10,084 nt of DNA from Candidatus Thorarchaeota archaeon (GCA_004524595.1 SDOA01000132.1:1-10084), one strand, 5' to 3'. Positions 1 to 6,320 are shown, numbered from the stretch's first letter. Made by a program: numbers and translations. Notes: generated from the letters alone by a model not told the origin.

Positions 1-1
1 A

Positions 2-241
2 TCTGGACCATATAGTGCAATCAGACACCCATCTTATACGTCATACATGCTCTGTTTTGTTGCGTTAGTGCTATTGATCCCTTCCCCTGTGACACTGGCA
101 CTCCTTATTGGTATTCCTGGATACTATCTTGTAGCTAAGACAGAAGAACAACTTTTAATCTCTCATTTCGGTGATGAATATCTATCCTATATCAACAAGA
201 CAGGTATGTTCTTACCAAGACTTAAAGTTGTAGAGAATTAG
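2..241 (+). CDS. Isoprenylcysteine carboxyl methyltransferase (ICMT/PEMT)-family membrane protein, C-terminal part
   Basis: Only the last 79 codons are present; the gene enters from the left edge in frame 2 and an upstream start is outside the window. The fragment begins with GPYSAIRHPSY, the RHPxY signature of the SAM-binding half of ICMT/PEMT-like integral membrane methyltransferases. A hydrophobic hairpin follows, then EEQLL...FGDEYLSYINKTGMFLPRL, which matches the family's C-terminal block (EExLLxxxFGxxYxxYxxxTGxFxPRL). Family members methylate prenylated cysteine, phospholipid amines or other lipid-like acceptors at the membrane; the acceptor here cannot be told. The internal ATG at 47 lies after the RHP motif, so it is not the true start. 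GGGP synthase follows 63 bases downstream on the same strand, so co-transcription is possible. Family assignment is fairly sure; substrate unknown. Confidence 0.8.
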   Translation, partial: SGPYSAIRHPSYTSYMLCFVALVLLIPSPVTLALLIGIPGYYLVAKTEEQLLISHFGDEYLSYINKTGMFLPRLKVVEN

Positions 242-292
242 AATATCACCAAAAGCGTAAAAAGCCTAACTGAACCGGTGGCTAGGTTGCCT

Positions 293-297
293 GGAGG
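293..297 (+). promoter_or_regulatory. Ribosome binding site deciding the GGGPS start
   Basis: GGAGG lies 7 bases before the ATG at 305. It favours that ATG over the in-frame GTG at 278, which has no such site and would put this GGAGG inside the coding region. Confidence 0.7.
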
Positions 298-304
298 ATT
301 CTTG

Positions 305-1078
305 ATGCCCGGAAAGGTTTGGAAATACATTACTGAGAAGCTAGAGACTGAAGGTGCACTTCATTTCTCACTGCTTGATCCCGACCCTCTTTCTACAACG
401 ATTGAGGAAGTGGTGGAGATTGCAAGGCTGGCAGAGAAAGCGGGTAGTGATGCCGCTATGATTGGTGGTAGCACTGTCTTTGGTGTGATTGATGAAGCTG
501 TTCTAAAAATCAATGAGGCTATTGATATACCGACAATTCTCTTTCCTGGTAACATCACAGGTGTTTCTGAGCATGCTGATGCTATGTTCTTTATGTCTCT
601 CTTGAACAGCACAAATCCTTATTGGATCATAGGTGCTCAGGCTTTAGCTGCTCCGAAGATCAAACTCACCGGGATTGAGACAATTCCAATGGCATATCTT
701 ATGATTGCTCCTGGAAAGACTGCAGCGTGGGTTGGTGATGCAAAACCATTCCTTCGTGATAAACCTAAGATCCCTGCAATGTATGCTATTGCTGCAGAAC
801 TTCTAGGAATGAAGTTGGTCTATCTTGAAGCTGGCAGTGGAGCTGAGGGCGGTGGTGTGCCTCCTGAAATGATTGCCATGGTGTCAAAATTCATCGAGAT
901 CCCGGTCATTACAGGTGGTGGATTCAACGATGCAGACTCTGTTGTGGGAGCTGTGAATGCCGGAGCCGCGATTGTTGTCCAGGGGACATATCTAGAGAAG
1001 CATGTTCAGAAAGACAAAGGTGAAGGACTCAAGAAAATAATCAAAGCACTCAAAGATGCAGGCGCCAAGAGAGTTTAA
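305..1078 (+). CDS. Geranylgeranylglyceryl phosphate synthase (group II type)
   Basis: A 257-residue TIM-barrel prenyltransferase that joins geranylgeranyl diphosphate to sn-glycerol-1-phosphate, the first committed step of archaeal ether-lipid synthesis, in the cytoplasm or at the membrane face. Visible motifs (numbered from ATG 305): LLDPDP at 23-28 (Mg/phosphate region at the end of strand 1), IGGSTV at 53-58, LFPGN followed by ADAMFFMSLLN at 79-101, YLEAGSGA at 173-180, ITGGGF at 202-207 and GAAIVVQGT at 220-228, the last two forming the glycerol-phosphate binding site. The FFMSLLNS block suggests the group II branch rather than group I or bacterial PcrB. Length is normal. The ATG at 305 is chosen over GTG 278 because GGAGG sits 7 bases before it and family proteins begin close to this point. 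An ICMT-like gene lies upstream and a Roadblock gene 50 bases downstream. Confidence 0.95.
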   Translation: MPGKVWKYITEKLETEGALHFSLLDPDPLSTTIEEVVEIARLAEKAGSDAAMIGGSTVFGVIDEAVLKINEAIDIPTILFPGNITGVSEHADAMFFMSLLNSTNPYWIIGAQALAAPKIKLTGIETIPMAYLMIAPGKTAAWVGDAKPFLRDKPKIPAMYAIAAELLGMKLVYLEAGSGAEGGGVPPEMIAMVSKFIEIPVITGGGFNDADSVVGAVNAGAAIVVQGTYLEKHVQKDKGEGLKKIIKALKDAGAKRV

Positions 1079-1081
1079 ATA
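1074..1081 (+). promoter_or_regulatory. TATA-box-like element for the Roadblock gene
   Basis: TTTAAATA, a near-consensus archaeal TATA box, overlaps the GGGPS stop codon (1076-1078). Initiation about 26-30 bases downstream (around 1105) would give a short leader that just includes the GGGAGGT at 1112-1118 before ATG 1129. This suggests Roadblock has its own promoter. No experimental support. Confidence 0.5.
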
Positions 1082-1128
1082 CTTGACATTCTTTTACCAT
1101 TTAGTTTCAAAGGGAGGTATGGTATTAC

Positions 1129-1524
1129 ATGTCTTCAAAGACCGAAATGCTCAAGGAACTTCTCCAAGATTTAAATAGAGCCTCCCAAGGTAATGTGGAA
1201 GCGAGTGCAATCATCTCAAAATCACAAGGCCTTCCAATCTACTCATTATATCCTGAAGGTGTTGACGACAAGAACATCCCTGAAGAAGATGTAATTGCAG
1301 GCAGAGCGACACAAATACAAGAAGCAACACGAAAGGTATTCAAGCAACTCAAACGTGGCCCTCTGATACGAATGTTGATTGAGGGTGAAACAGGATATGT
1401 CATTATTTGTGATGCAGGCAAAGATGCAATTCTGGTTGTCTTAACAAATAAACGAGCAAACATAGGGTATATGTTCTTTTCAATGTCAAGGACCTCAAGA
1501 AGGATCGAGCAAGTGCTCTCCTAG
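1129..1524 (+). CDS. Roadblock/LC7 domain protein
   Basis: A 131-residue protein that is essentially one Roadblock/LC7 (longin-like alpha-beta) fold: helix (MLKELLQDLNRAS), strand (ASAIISKSQGLPIYS), a central helix (ATQIQEATRKVFKQL), then the strand pair IRMLIEGETGYVIICDAG and AILVVLTNKRANIGYMFF, and a C-terminal helix (SRTSRRIEQVL). In eukaryotes and bacteria such proteins dimerise and act as scaffolds or regulators for small Ras-like GTPases (LAMTOR, MglB) or dynein; archaea, particularly Asgard lineages, carry many copies. No GTPase gene lies in this window, so the partner is unknown. There is no signal peptide or membrane segment. The ATG is supported by GGGAGGT 10 bases upstream and by the TATA-like box at 1074. 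Confident on the fold, not on the role. Confidence 0.88.
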   Translation: MSSKTEMLKELLQDLNRASQGNVEASAIISKSQGLPIYSLYPEGVDDKNIPEEDVIAGRATQIQEATRKVFKQLKRGPLIRMLIEGETGYVIICDAGKDAILVVLTNKRANIGYMFFSMSRTSRRIEQVLS

Positions 1525-1786
1525 TTCTGTATCAACCGTTCATTGTAAGTTGGACAATCTTAGACACCAGAGTGATGTACTCCCAGGAGACGGCACTGGG
1601 TGGACTCTGTGAGGTCAGATGTGTGTCAGGACAACCTCAAAGTCATATATCCAGACTTGAGTATTTAAAGACCTGTGACATTGAATCAAATGATCGTCTA
1701 AAGAATATCCACATTTGCCTTAGTTTTCAGTAGCTGCTGACAACCCACACTTTTATCAGTCCTTCTAATGAGGTGTAAAAAGGTCA
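1525..1786 (+). other. 262-base intergenic region with two tandem inverted repeats
   Basis: No credible ORF or tRNA was seen. The first repeat is an outer stem CAGAGT 1568-1573 / ACTCTG 1604-1609 enclosing an inner stem CCCAG 1582-1586 / CTGGG 1596-1600. The second follows directly: TGAGGT 1610-1615 / ACCTCA 1634-1639. Together they could fold as two adjacent hairpins, either a 3' end structure of the Roadblock transcript or a separate small RNA. TATTTAAAG at 1662-1670 and CTTTTATC near 1750-1757 are TATA-like; the second is well placed for the next gene. Function is not established. Confidence 0.35.
1750..1757 (+). promoter_or_regulatory. Possible TATA box of the methionine aminopeptidase gene
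   Basis: CTTTTATC lies about 33 bases before the GTG at 1787, which would give a very short leader. The box at 1662-1670 (TATTTAAAG) is a closer consensus match but would imply a leader of about 95 bases. The sequence cannot decide between them. Confidence 0.3.
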
Positions 1787-2728
1787 GTGATTACCGTGAC
1801 TGATGAGAAATCTAAAGAACCCAAAGCCAGTGAAGAATCAGAAGATATCTGGGAGAAATGGAGACGTGCCGGTGTCGTAGCACGTGAAGCTCTTGCACTA
1901 GCTCGACCGATGATTGAACCAGATGTAAAAGTCCTTGATATCATCAATACCGTTGAGGATTACGTCAGAACCAACTCATCAGGGACCTCCTTTCCATGCA
2001 ACGTTTCATTGAATAACATTGCAGCACACTATACATCACCACTGAATGATGAAACAGTTATTGCAGAAGGCGACCTAGTCACTGTTGACTGTGGTTCGCA
2101 TGTTGATGGTTGCATTGCTGACACTGCTTTTACAATTGCGCTGAATCCTGACCATGCTGATCTTGTGAAGGCAGCAGAAGATGCAACAAAGACCGCGATA
2201 CGAATGATGCGTCCTGGTGCTAAGTTGAATACTATTGGAGCACTCATTGAAGATACAATCAAGAATGCTGGATTTAATCCAATCAAACAACTCACTGGCC
2301 ATCAATTGAAAGAATATGAACTTCATGCTGAAAAGCAGGTCCCTTGCGTATCTGGAAAATCTGAAGTTCTTGTTGAGGAAGGAGAAGTCTACGCTATCGA
2401 AACCTTTGCAAGCACTGGGTCTGGTAATATCACCGATCTTCCCAATCCTACAATTTATCAACTCCTTCCTATCCGTATTCCAATACGATTCAAGGGGTCA
2501 AAAGAATTCCTAGGCATTGCGCGGAAAGAATACAAAGAGTTTCCATTTGCAGAGCGGTGGTTGGCTGAACGGATGAAACATGCTACCCTCAAGATGGCAA
2601 TCCGTGAACTCAGACAGAATGGAGCACTCTTTGCCCATCATATACTAGCTGAGGAAAAAGGGGAATTTGTTTCGCAGCATGAACATACCATCATTATCAC
2701 AGAAAAGGGTCACGAGCAAACAACATAA
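1787..2728 (+). CDS. map: Type II methionine aminopeptidase
   Basis: A 313-residue cytosolic metalloprotease that removes the initiator methionine from nascent proteins. It has the pita-bread fold with all five metal ligands in place: D101 (VTVDCG), D112 (ADTA), H172 (TGHQL), E205 (YAIET) and E299 (SQHEHTIII). H81 (AAHYTSP) and H180 (ELHA) match substrate-binding and catalytic histidines. The roughly 60-residue insert between the last two glutamates, with a winged-helix character (FAERWLAERMK, ALFAHHIL), marks the type II (eukaryote/archaeal) class. The first 20 or so residues are a charged, acidic extension before the usual start of the family. The start is uncertain: GTG 1787 has GAGGTG 11 bases upstream, while GTG 1796 is an in-frame alternative. 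TFB follows on the same strand after a gap with its own TATA-like sequence. Confidence 0.95.
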   Translation: MITVTDEKSKEPKASEESEDIWEKWRRAGVVAREALALARPMIEPDVKVLDIINTVEDYVRTNSSGTSFPCNVSLNNIAAHYTSPLNDETVIAEGDLVTVDCGSHVDGCIADTAFTIALNPDHADLVKAAEDATKTAIRMMRPGAKLNTIGALIEDTIKNAGFNPIKQLTGHQLKEYELHAEKQVPCVSGKSEVLVEEGEVYAIETFASTGSGNITDLPNPTIYQLLPIRIPIRFKGSKEFLGIARKEYKEFPFAERWLAERMKHATLKMAIRELRQNGALFAHHILAEEKGEFVSQHEHTIIITEKGHEQTT

Positions 2729-2767
2729 TCCCCAGTCGTGCATGTTTTCTTCCCAATTCGACAGTTT

Positions 2768-2783
2768 CCGATGAAATAATCGG
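2768..2783 (+). terminator. Small hairpin after map, possible transcript end
   Basis: CCGAT and ATCGG pair around a 6-base loop 40 bases after the map stop codon. No T tract follows, so this is weak evidence for termination; it might instead be an operator upstream of the TFB gene. Confidence 0.2.
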
Positions 2784-2811
2784 TCAACACAGAAGGATTA
2801 AAAGTCTAGAA

Positions 2812-2820
2812 TTTATGATA
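2812..2820 (+). promoter_or_regulatory. Possible TATA box of the TFB gene
   Basis: TTTATGATA lies in an AT-rich patch. Transcription starting some 26 bases on, near 2840, would leave a leader of about 70 bases before TTG 2914. ATTAAAAG near 2798 is an alternative box. Confidence 0.35.
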
Positions 2821-2901
2821 TTTTTCAGTGGGTCCGGGAGACTGTCATCGGTACTTCGACTTGGCAGTGAATACTGGCGGTCGGGTCCGGTACCACTTAC
2901 T

Positions 2902-2906
2902 GGAGG
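2902..2906 (+). promoter_or_regulatory. Strong ribosome site deciding the TFB start
   Basis: GGAGG (in TGGAGGAGAG, 2901-2910) is 7 bases before the in-frame TTG at 2914. The longest ORF would begin at ATG 2815, which has no comparable site and overlaps the probable TATA box. Confidence 0.6.
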
Positions 2907-2913
2907 AGAGAGA

Positions 2914-3882
2914 TTGGATCCTACACATAGTGCCGATGATAAAGATGGTGCAAGTGTTGAGCCATCACTTGAAATAGTAAGATGTCCCGAATGTGCATCC
3001 ACTTCTGTTATTGAAGACATGAATCGTGGTGAACGAGTCTGTGGGGGTTGTGGTCTCGTTCTTTCTGATCACCGTATCGATACAAGTGCTGAATGGCGAG
3101 CCTTCAGTGCTGAAGAGAGCGACTCTCGAAGCAGAGTCGGAGCTCCAATGCGGTATACCGTACACGATAAGGGATTATCTACAGTGATTGATTGGAGAGA
3201 TCGAGATACATCCGGGAAAAAGCTTAGTCCTACTCGTAGATCAGAGATTTACCGATTAAGAAAATGGCAAATTAGATCAAGAGTACATAGTTCATTAGAT
3301 CGGAATCTGGCACAAGCCATGAGTGAGTTAGAACGACTAGCATCCCAGCTTGGAATTCCTCAACCCATCCGCGAGCTTGCAGCACTACTCTACAGAAAAT
3401 CAATAATTAAGAAATTGGTCAGAGGTCGTTCAATCGAAGCCATGGTTGCAGCAACTCTCTATGCTGCCTGCAGAATTAGACAGAAACCTCGTCCCTTAGA
3501 TGAGGTGGCTGATGGTTCCAGAATTGACCGTAAAAAGCTCGGGCAATGCTATCGTCTTCTTCTTCGAAGCCTAGACATCAAAATTCCCCTCTCTAATCCA
3601 ATTGATTATATCTCACGTTTTGCCTCCCAGTTGGCGTTATCAAGCCCAGTTCAACTTAGGACAATCGAGATTTTACAGCAGAGCAGGAACATGGGTCTCA
3701 CAATTGGTCGTGATCCCTTGGGCTTAGCGGCTGCAGCAATCTATGTGGCATCAATTATGATGGATGAGCGGCGAACCCAGCGGGAAATTGCAGAAGTTGC
3801 CAGAGTCACTGAAGTCACTGTAAGGAATCGGTACAAGGAGATAGTCAAAAGATTAGGGATTGACTCGATGGCAATCGGATGA
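2914..3882 (+). CDS. tfb: Transcription initiation factor TFB (TFIIB homologue)
   Basis: A general transcription factor that binds the TBP-TATA complex and the BRE and recruits RNA polymerase. Counting from TTG 2914 (322 residues): an N-terminal zinc ribbon with C24/C27 (RCPEC) and C43/C46 (CGGCG); a B-reader/linker at about 50-115 with the conserved EWRAF and RVGAP segments; and two cyclin repeats, the first around 125-212 with GRSIEAMVAATLYAACR, the second around 217-315 with GRDPLGLAAAAIYVAS. The C-terminal helix-turn-helix (VARVTEVTVRNRYKEI) supplies BRE recognition. Starting at ATG 2815 would add 33 residues with no family similarity, so the TTG with its GGAGG is preferred. Length from the TTG is normal for archaeal TFB. 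Archaea often have several TFBs; only one is seen here. Confidence 0.95.
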   Translation: MDPTHSADDKDGASVEPSLEIVRCPECASTSVIEDMNRGERVCGGCGLVLSDHRIDTSAEWRAFSAEESDSRSRVGAPMRYTVHDKGLSTVIDWRDRDTSGKKLSPTRRSEIYRLRKWQIRSRVHSSLDRNLAQAMSELERLASQLGIPQPIRELAALLYRKSIIKKLVRGRSIEAMVAATLYAACRIRQKPRPLDEVADGSRIDRKKLGQCYRLLLRSLDIKIPLSNPIDYISRFASQLALSSPVQLRTIEILQQSRNMGLTIGRDPLGLAAAAIYVASIMMDERRTQREIAEVARVTEVTVRNRYKEIVKRLGIDSMAIG

Positions 3883-3916
3883 AACCTCCTCAACCTTACT
3901 CTCACTTATCTTCAGA

Positions 3917-3925
3917 ACTTTTATT
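3917..3925 (+). terminator. Possible T-rich terminator after tfb
   Basis: ACTTTTATT, a short T-rich run in the 73-base gap between the convergent tfb and SUI1 genes, is the kind of signal archaeal polymerase stops at. It is short and the call is tentative. Confidence 0.2.
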
Positions 3926-3955
3926 GGTCTATGAATATTACAAGGACTGAAGTTG

Positions 3956-4321
3956 CTAATTTCTTCCTTTCATCTGGAATGACCAATCTATATTGACCAT
4001 TTCTTCAGGAAATCCAAGTTTTGAAAGAACCTGGCCAACTACTCCACGATGATCTCCTTGGAGTTCAATATGGCCATGTTTGGCCGCCCCTCCACAGGCT
4101 AATTTGGCTTTTAGCTTTGTCGCTAAATCTCCAAGATCAATGTTCTTATCAAAACCTTCAATGATGGTAGTCAGACGACCCCATTTTCTTCGTTCAACAG
4201 TTACAGAAATTCTTGCCTCTTCCTGTGCAATTGTTTCACAGACACACAGGTCTTGAGGCAAACCGCAATTAGGGCAGATTCCGCCTTCGTTGTCACTCAC
4301 TAAGTTATGTACTCCTGACAT
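3956..4321 (-). CDS. Translation initiation factor aIF1 (SUI1/eIF1 family)
   Basis: A 121-residue protein of the SUI1 family, which binds the small ribosomal subunit near the P site and enforces accurate start-codon selection. An N-terminal zinc-knuckle-like motif (C16, C19, C26, C28 in CPNCGLPQDLCVC) is typical of archaeal members. The SUI1 domain spans about 36-117, with the basic strand VTVERRKWGRLTTIIEGF, the conserved LACGGAAKHGHIELQGDHRG core (usually CG-T-AK-G-IELQGDHR) and the final VNIDWSF strand. The ATG at 4321 lacks a clear ribosome site, but a TATA-like box 44-51 bases upstream (4365-4372) fits a short leader. The gene stands alone, convergent with tfb and divergent from the radical SAM gene. 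Confidence 0.93.
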   Translation of the reverse strand: MSGVHNLVSDNEGGICPNCGLPQDLCVCETIAQEEARISVTVERRKWGRLTTIIEGFDKNIDLGDLATKLKAKLACGGAAKHGHIELQGDHRGVVGQVLSKLGFPEEMVNIDWSFQMKGRN

Positions 4322-4364
4322 TTAGTTTGCAGCAAATGTGCTAACTGAAAAGTGCACTCTCACA

Positions 4365-4372
4365 CATATAAG
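4365..4372 (-). promoter_or_regulatory. TATA box of the aIF1 gene
   Basis: On the minus strand this reads CTTATATG. Initiation about 26 bases downstream, near 4343, would leave a leader of some 20 bases before ATG 4321. Confidence 0.45.
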
Positions 4373-4489
4373 TTCTGCTTTACGAATTCTGAATGGTCAT
4401 TAAACTGCTCAGAACACAGAACTGGGCTCATTGCAGTAATTACCTGTGAAAAGTATTAGATTATCTTGAATGGCAAGAGTAAAGAACAG

Positions 4490-4515
4490 ACAATGCATGC
4501 TCCATTGTGACAATG
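4490..4515. repeat. Inverted and direct repeat at the radical SAM start
   Basis: ACAATG (4490-4495) and CATTGT (4503-4508) form an inverted repeat with a 7-base spacer. The longer unit GACAATG occurs directly at 4489-4495 and 4509-4515, the second copy containing the ATG start. It might be an operator or an RNA hairpin over the start codon; chance is not excluded. Confidence 0.3.
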
Positions 4516-6099
4516 TCTGATCAAATACTTGTTGTTGATGCATTAAGTGCTGGAACCGGCTTACGACAAAGCTCTCGCGATTCTATAGGCTGCGGCCCAA
4601 GAGCTGTTTGCGGTATCTTTGAGAAGCATGATCTCGATTGTCGCATTTTCAGGATTGAAGAGATAGTCGAAAGGAAACACATCCTACGGAAATTTGACAA
4701 ATTAGCAATCAGTGCAATGACAATGGATTTTCCCGCAGTGTTCTCATTAGTGAAAATTTGGCGCTGGATTAAAAAGAAGAGTCCTATCATACTGGGTGGT
4801 CCGATTGCTACAGACACATCACTCTTGAAAGAATTGGACGTAGACCTTTTTGTTATAGGAGAGGGCGAAGCTACTCTTGAAGAACTTGTTCGGAAGGGGT
4901 TCTTTGAGGGTGTTATTGATTTAGCTGATGTCGATGGCTGTGCGTACCTCCTGAATAACCACATACATGTCACACATCCAAGAGCACTACTCTCCTCCAA
5001 AGCATTATCAACAGATTTTGCCCCCTCTACAACCCGAATTGTTGATTACAAGACCTATCAAGCAAGCAAAGTCTACGTAGAAGTGACCCGTGGATGTTCC
5101 AATTTCAAAAGAACCACACTCCCTACAATAGATGGTCGTCAATGCTCAGACTGTGGCAATTGCAGCTCTAATGAATCATCTGTCCGCTTGGACTGTCCTG
5201 AGAAAATTCCTCCTGGGTGTGGATTTTGTAGTGTTCCAAGCACCTGGGGGCCTCCTCGAAGTCGTTCAATTAAGACGATTGCTCAAGAGATAGAAGAGCT
5301 TGTGAATCTTGGTGTTCATCGAATTGTTTTAGAGGCTCCCGATTTTCTTGATTATCTGCGGGGTACTGAACCACTGACTGATCCTTGTCACCCTCCGGCC
5401 AATTTGGATGCAATAGGAGAACTATTACAACAGATCAATACATTAGAGATGATAAAACGTGGTGAGGTTCATATTGCTATAGAAAATATGAAGGCCTGTC
5501 TTTTTACTGAAGACGTGGCTAGAACTATCGCAGAATCACTCCCTTTGACCTCACCTAATATTGGACTTGAAACTGGCTCTGAACAGCACATGCGAGAAAT
5601 CGGGAAGTGCGGCACCCCTGCTGATGTTATTTCAGCAGTACAGATTGGGGTACGTTATGGATTGAAACCTTTTGTCTATTTTATCTACGGGTTACCTGGT
5701 GAAACATCCGAGAGTGTTAGAGAATCCATCACTGTGATGAGAGAAATCAGCAAGGCTGGAGCTGAGAGGATCATTCTATATGGTTTTCGAGCATTACCTG
5801 GGTCTGCCTTTGAGAGATATCCTGATTCAACGACAAATGATGAGCTGGCACTAATTCTCCGTCAGGAGGCTGACCTGATTAACCGACAAAAGAAGGAGAA
5901 CTATCTTGGCCTCATCTTGCGTGGTGTTGCAGCAGAGCCATCATGGACTCATCACGGATATACGATGATCTATCCTCTTGTTGAGGGTCCACTAATGACA
6001 GTACCTGGAGGGTATTCGTCTGGAACAACACTCTCAATACGAGTTACCAACGTCTTGAGCGGTGGCCTTCTAGAGGGTGAAGTGGTGGACAAATCGTAA
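4513..6099 (+). CDS. B12-binding-type radical SAM protein with cysteine-rich insert and TRAM-like C-terminus
   Basis: A 528-residue Fe-S oxidoreductase; substrate unknown. Counting from ATG 4513: residues 1-135 resemble a Rossmann-type cobalamin-binding domain (ILVVDAL..., IILGGPIATDT, DLFVIGEGEATLEELV), but no DxHxxG cobalt-ligand motif is seen. The radical SAM barrel (about 188-440) starts with YVEVTRGC (C195), but the expected CxxxCxxC is interrupted: C211, C214, C217 and C228 follow before GCGFC (C236, C239) and SVPSTWGPPRSRS. Later core motifs are normal: IVLEAPDF, NIGLETGSE, FVYFIYGLPGET, ILYGFRALPGS. Residues about 470-526 (PLVEGP... SIRVTNVLSGGLLEGEVV) look like a TRAM domain, the RNA-binding tail of MiaB-type methylthiotransferases, which hints at an RNA substrate (inference). 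GTG 4507 is an alternative start; neither has a clear ribosome site. rpoP follows 69 bases later. Confidence 0.8.
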   Translation: MSDQILVVDALSAGTGLRQSSRDSIGCGPRAVCGIFEKHDLDCRIFRIEEIVERKHILRKFDKLAISAMTMDFPAVFSLVKIWRWIKKKSPIILGGPIATDTSLLKELDVDLFVIGEGEATLEELVRKGFFEGVIDLADVDGCAYLLNNHIHVTHPRALLSSKALSTDFAPSTTRIVDYKTYQASKVYVEVTRGCSNFKRTTLPTIDGRQCSDCGNCSSNESSVRLDCPEKIPPGCGFCSVPSTWGPPRSRSIKTIAQEIEELVNLGVHRIVLEAPDFLDYLRGTEPLTDPCHPPANLDAIGELLQQINTLEMIKRGEVHIAIENMKACLFTEDVARTIAESLPLTSPNIGLETGSEQHMREIGKCGTPADVISAVQIGVRYGLKPFVYFIYGLPGETSESVRESITVMREISKAGAERIILYGFRALPGSAFERYPDSTTNDELALILRQEADLINRQKKENYLGLILRGVAAEPSWTHHGYTMIYPLVEGPLMTVPGGYSSGTTLSIRVTNVLSGGLLEGEVVDKS

Positions 6100-6168
6100 T
6101 TCTTGATGAACATGCCTTACGCAAAGGTTCATATTGTCAATTAATCGAGAACTGGTTGGTGGAGCACC

Positions 6169-6312
6169 GTGGTTTATGTCTGTCACAGTTGTAATCGAGA
6201 AGTAACCCCTGATGGTCTTAAGACCCTTCCAGGAGTAAAATGCCCCTACTGCGGTGGTAGAATCCTCTACAAAGTTCGTCCCCCGGTTGTCAAGCGTGTA
6301 AAAGGGGTCTAA
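6169..6312 (+). CDS. rpoP: DNA-directed RNA polymerase subunit P (Rpo12/RpoP)
   Basis: A 47-residue protein too short for many gene callers. It is the archaeal counterpart of eukaryotic Rpb12, a small zinc-binding subunit of RNA polymerase needed for core assembly and promoter opening. Zinc ligands C5/C8 (YVCHSC) and C25/C28 (KCPYCGGR) are intact, and the C-terminus RILYKVRPPVVKRVKGV is almost the family consensus. The GTG start at 6169 is supported by the purine-rich GGTGGAG (6158-6164) just upstream and by exact family length. AATTAAT around 6139-6145 could be a weak TATA box giving a leaderless message; otherwise the gene is read through from the radical SAM gene. It ends 8 bases from the convergent small ORF. 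Confidence 0.95.
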   Translation: MVYVCHSCNREVTPDGLKTLPGVKCPYCGGRILYKVRPPVVKRVKGV

Positions 6313-6319
6313 TCTTTTT
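6313..6319 (+). terminator. Possible T-rich terminator after rpoP
   Basis: TCTTTTT directly follows the rpoP stop codon, in the 8-base gap before the convergent small ORF ends. Short, but typical of archaeal T-tract termination. Confidence 0.35.
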
Positions 6320-6320
6320 A

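Noticed and set aside
1568..1639. C/D box small RNA in the 1525-1786 gap
   Set aside because: GTGATGT at 1572-1578 resembles a C box but its last base is wrong and no CTGA D box follows.
2075..2461. 128-residue minus-strand ORF within the methionine aminopeptidase gene
   Set aside because: Antisense shadow of a gene with all catalytic residues intact; no ribosome site or recognisable motif.
2815..2913. N-terminal extension of TFB from ATG 2815
   Set aside because: No ribosome site, overlap with the probable TATA box and no TFB similarity; the TTG at 2914 has GGAGG at ideal spacing.
3910..3952. CTTCAG/CTGAAG inverted repeat between convergent tfb and aIF1 genes
   Set aside because: Only 6 pairs with a 31-base loop; not distinguishable from chance.
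4521..5000. 159-residue minus-strand ORF inside the radical SAM gene
   Set aside because: Antisense to a clear domain on the plus strand; composition is shadow-like (Ser/Pro/Lys rich) and no family is recognisable.
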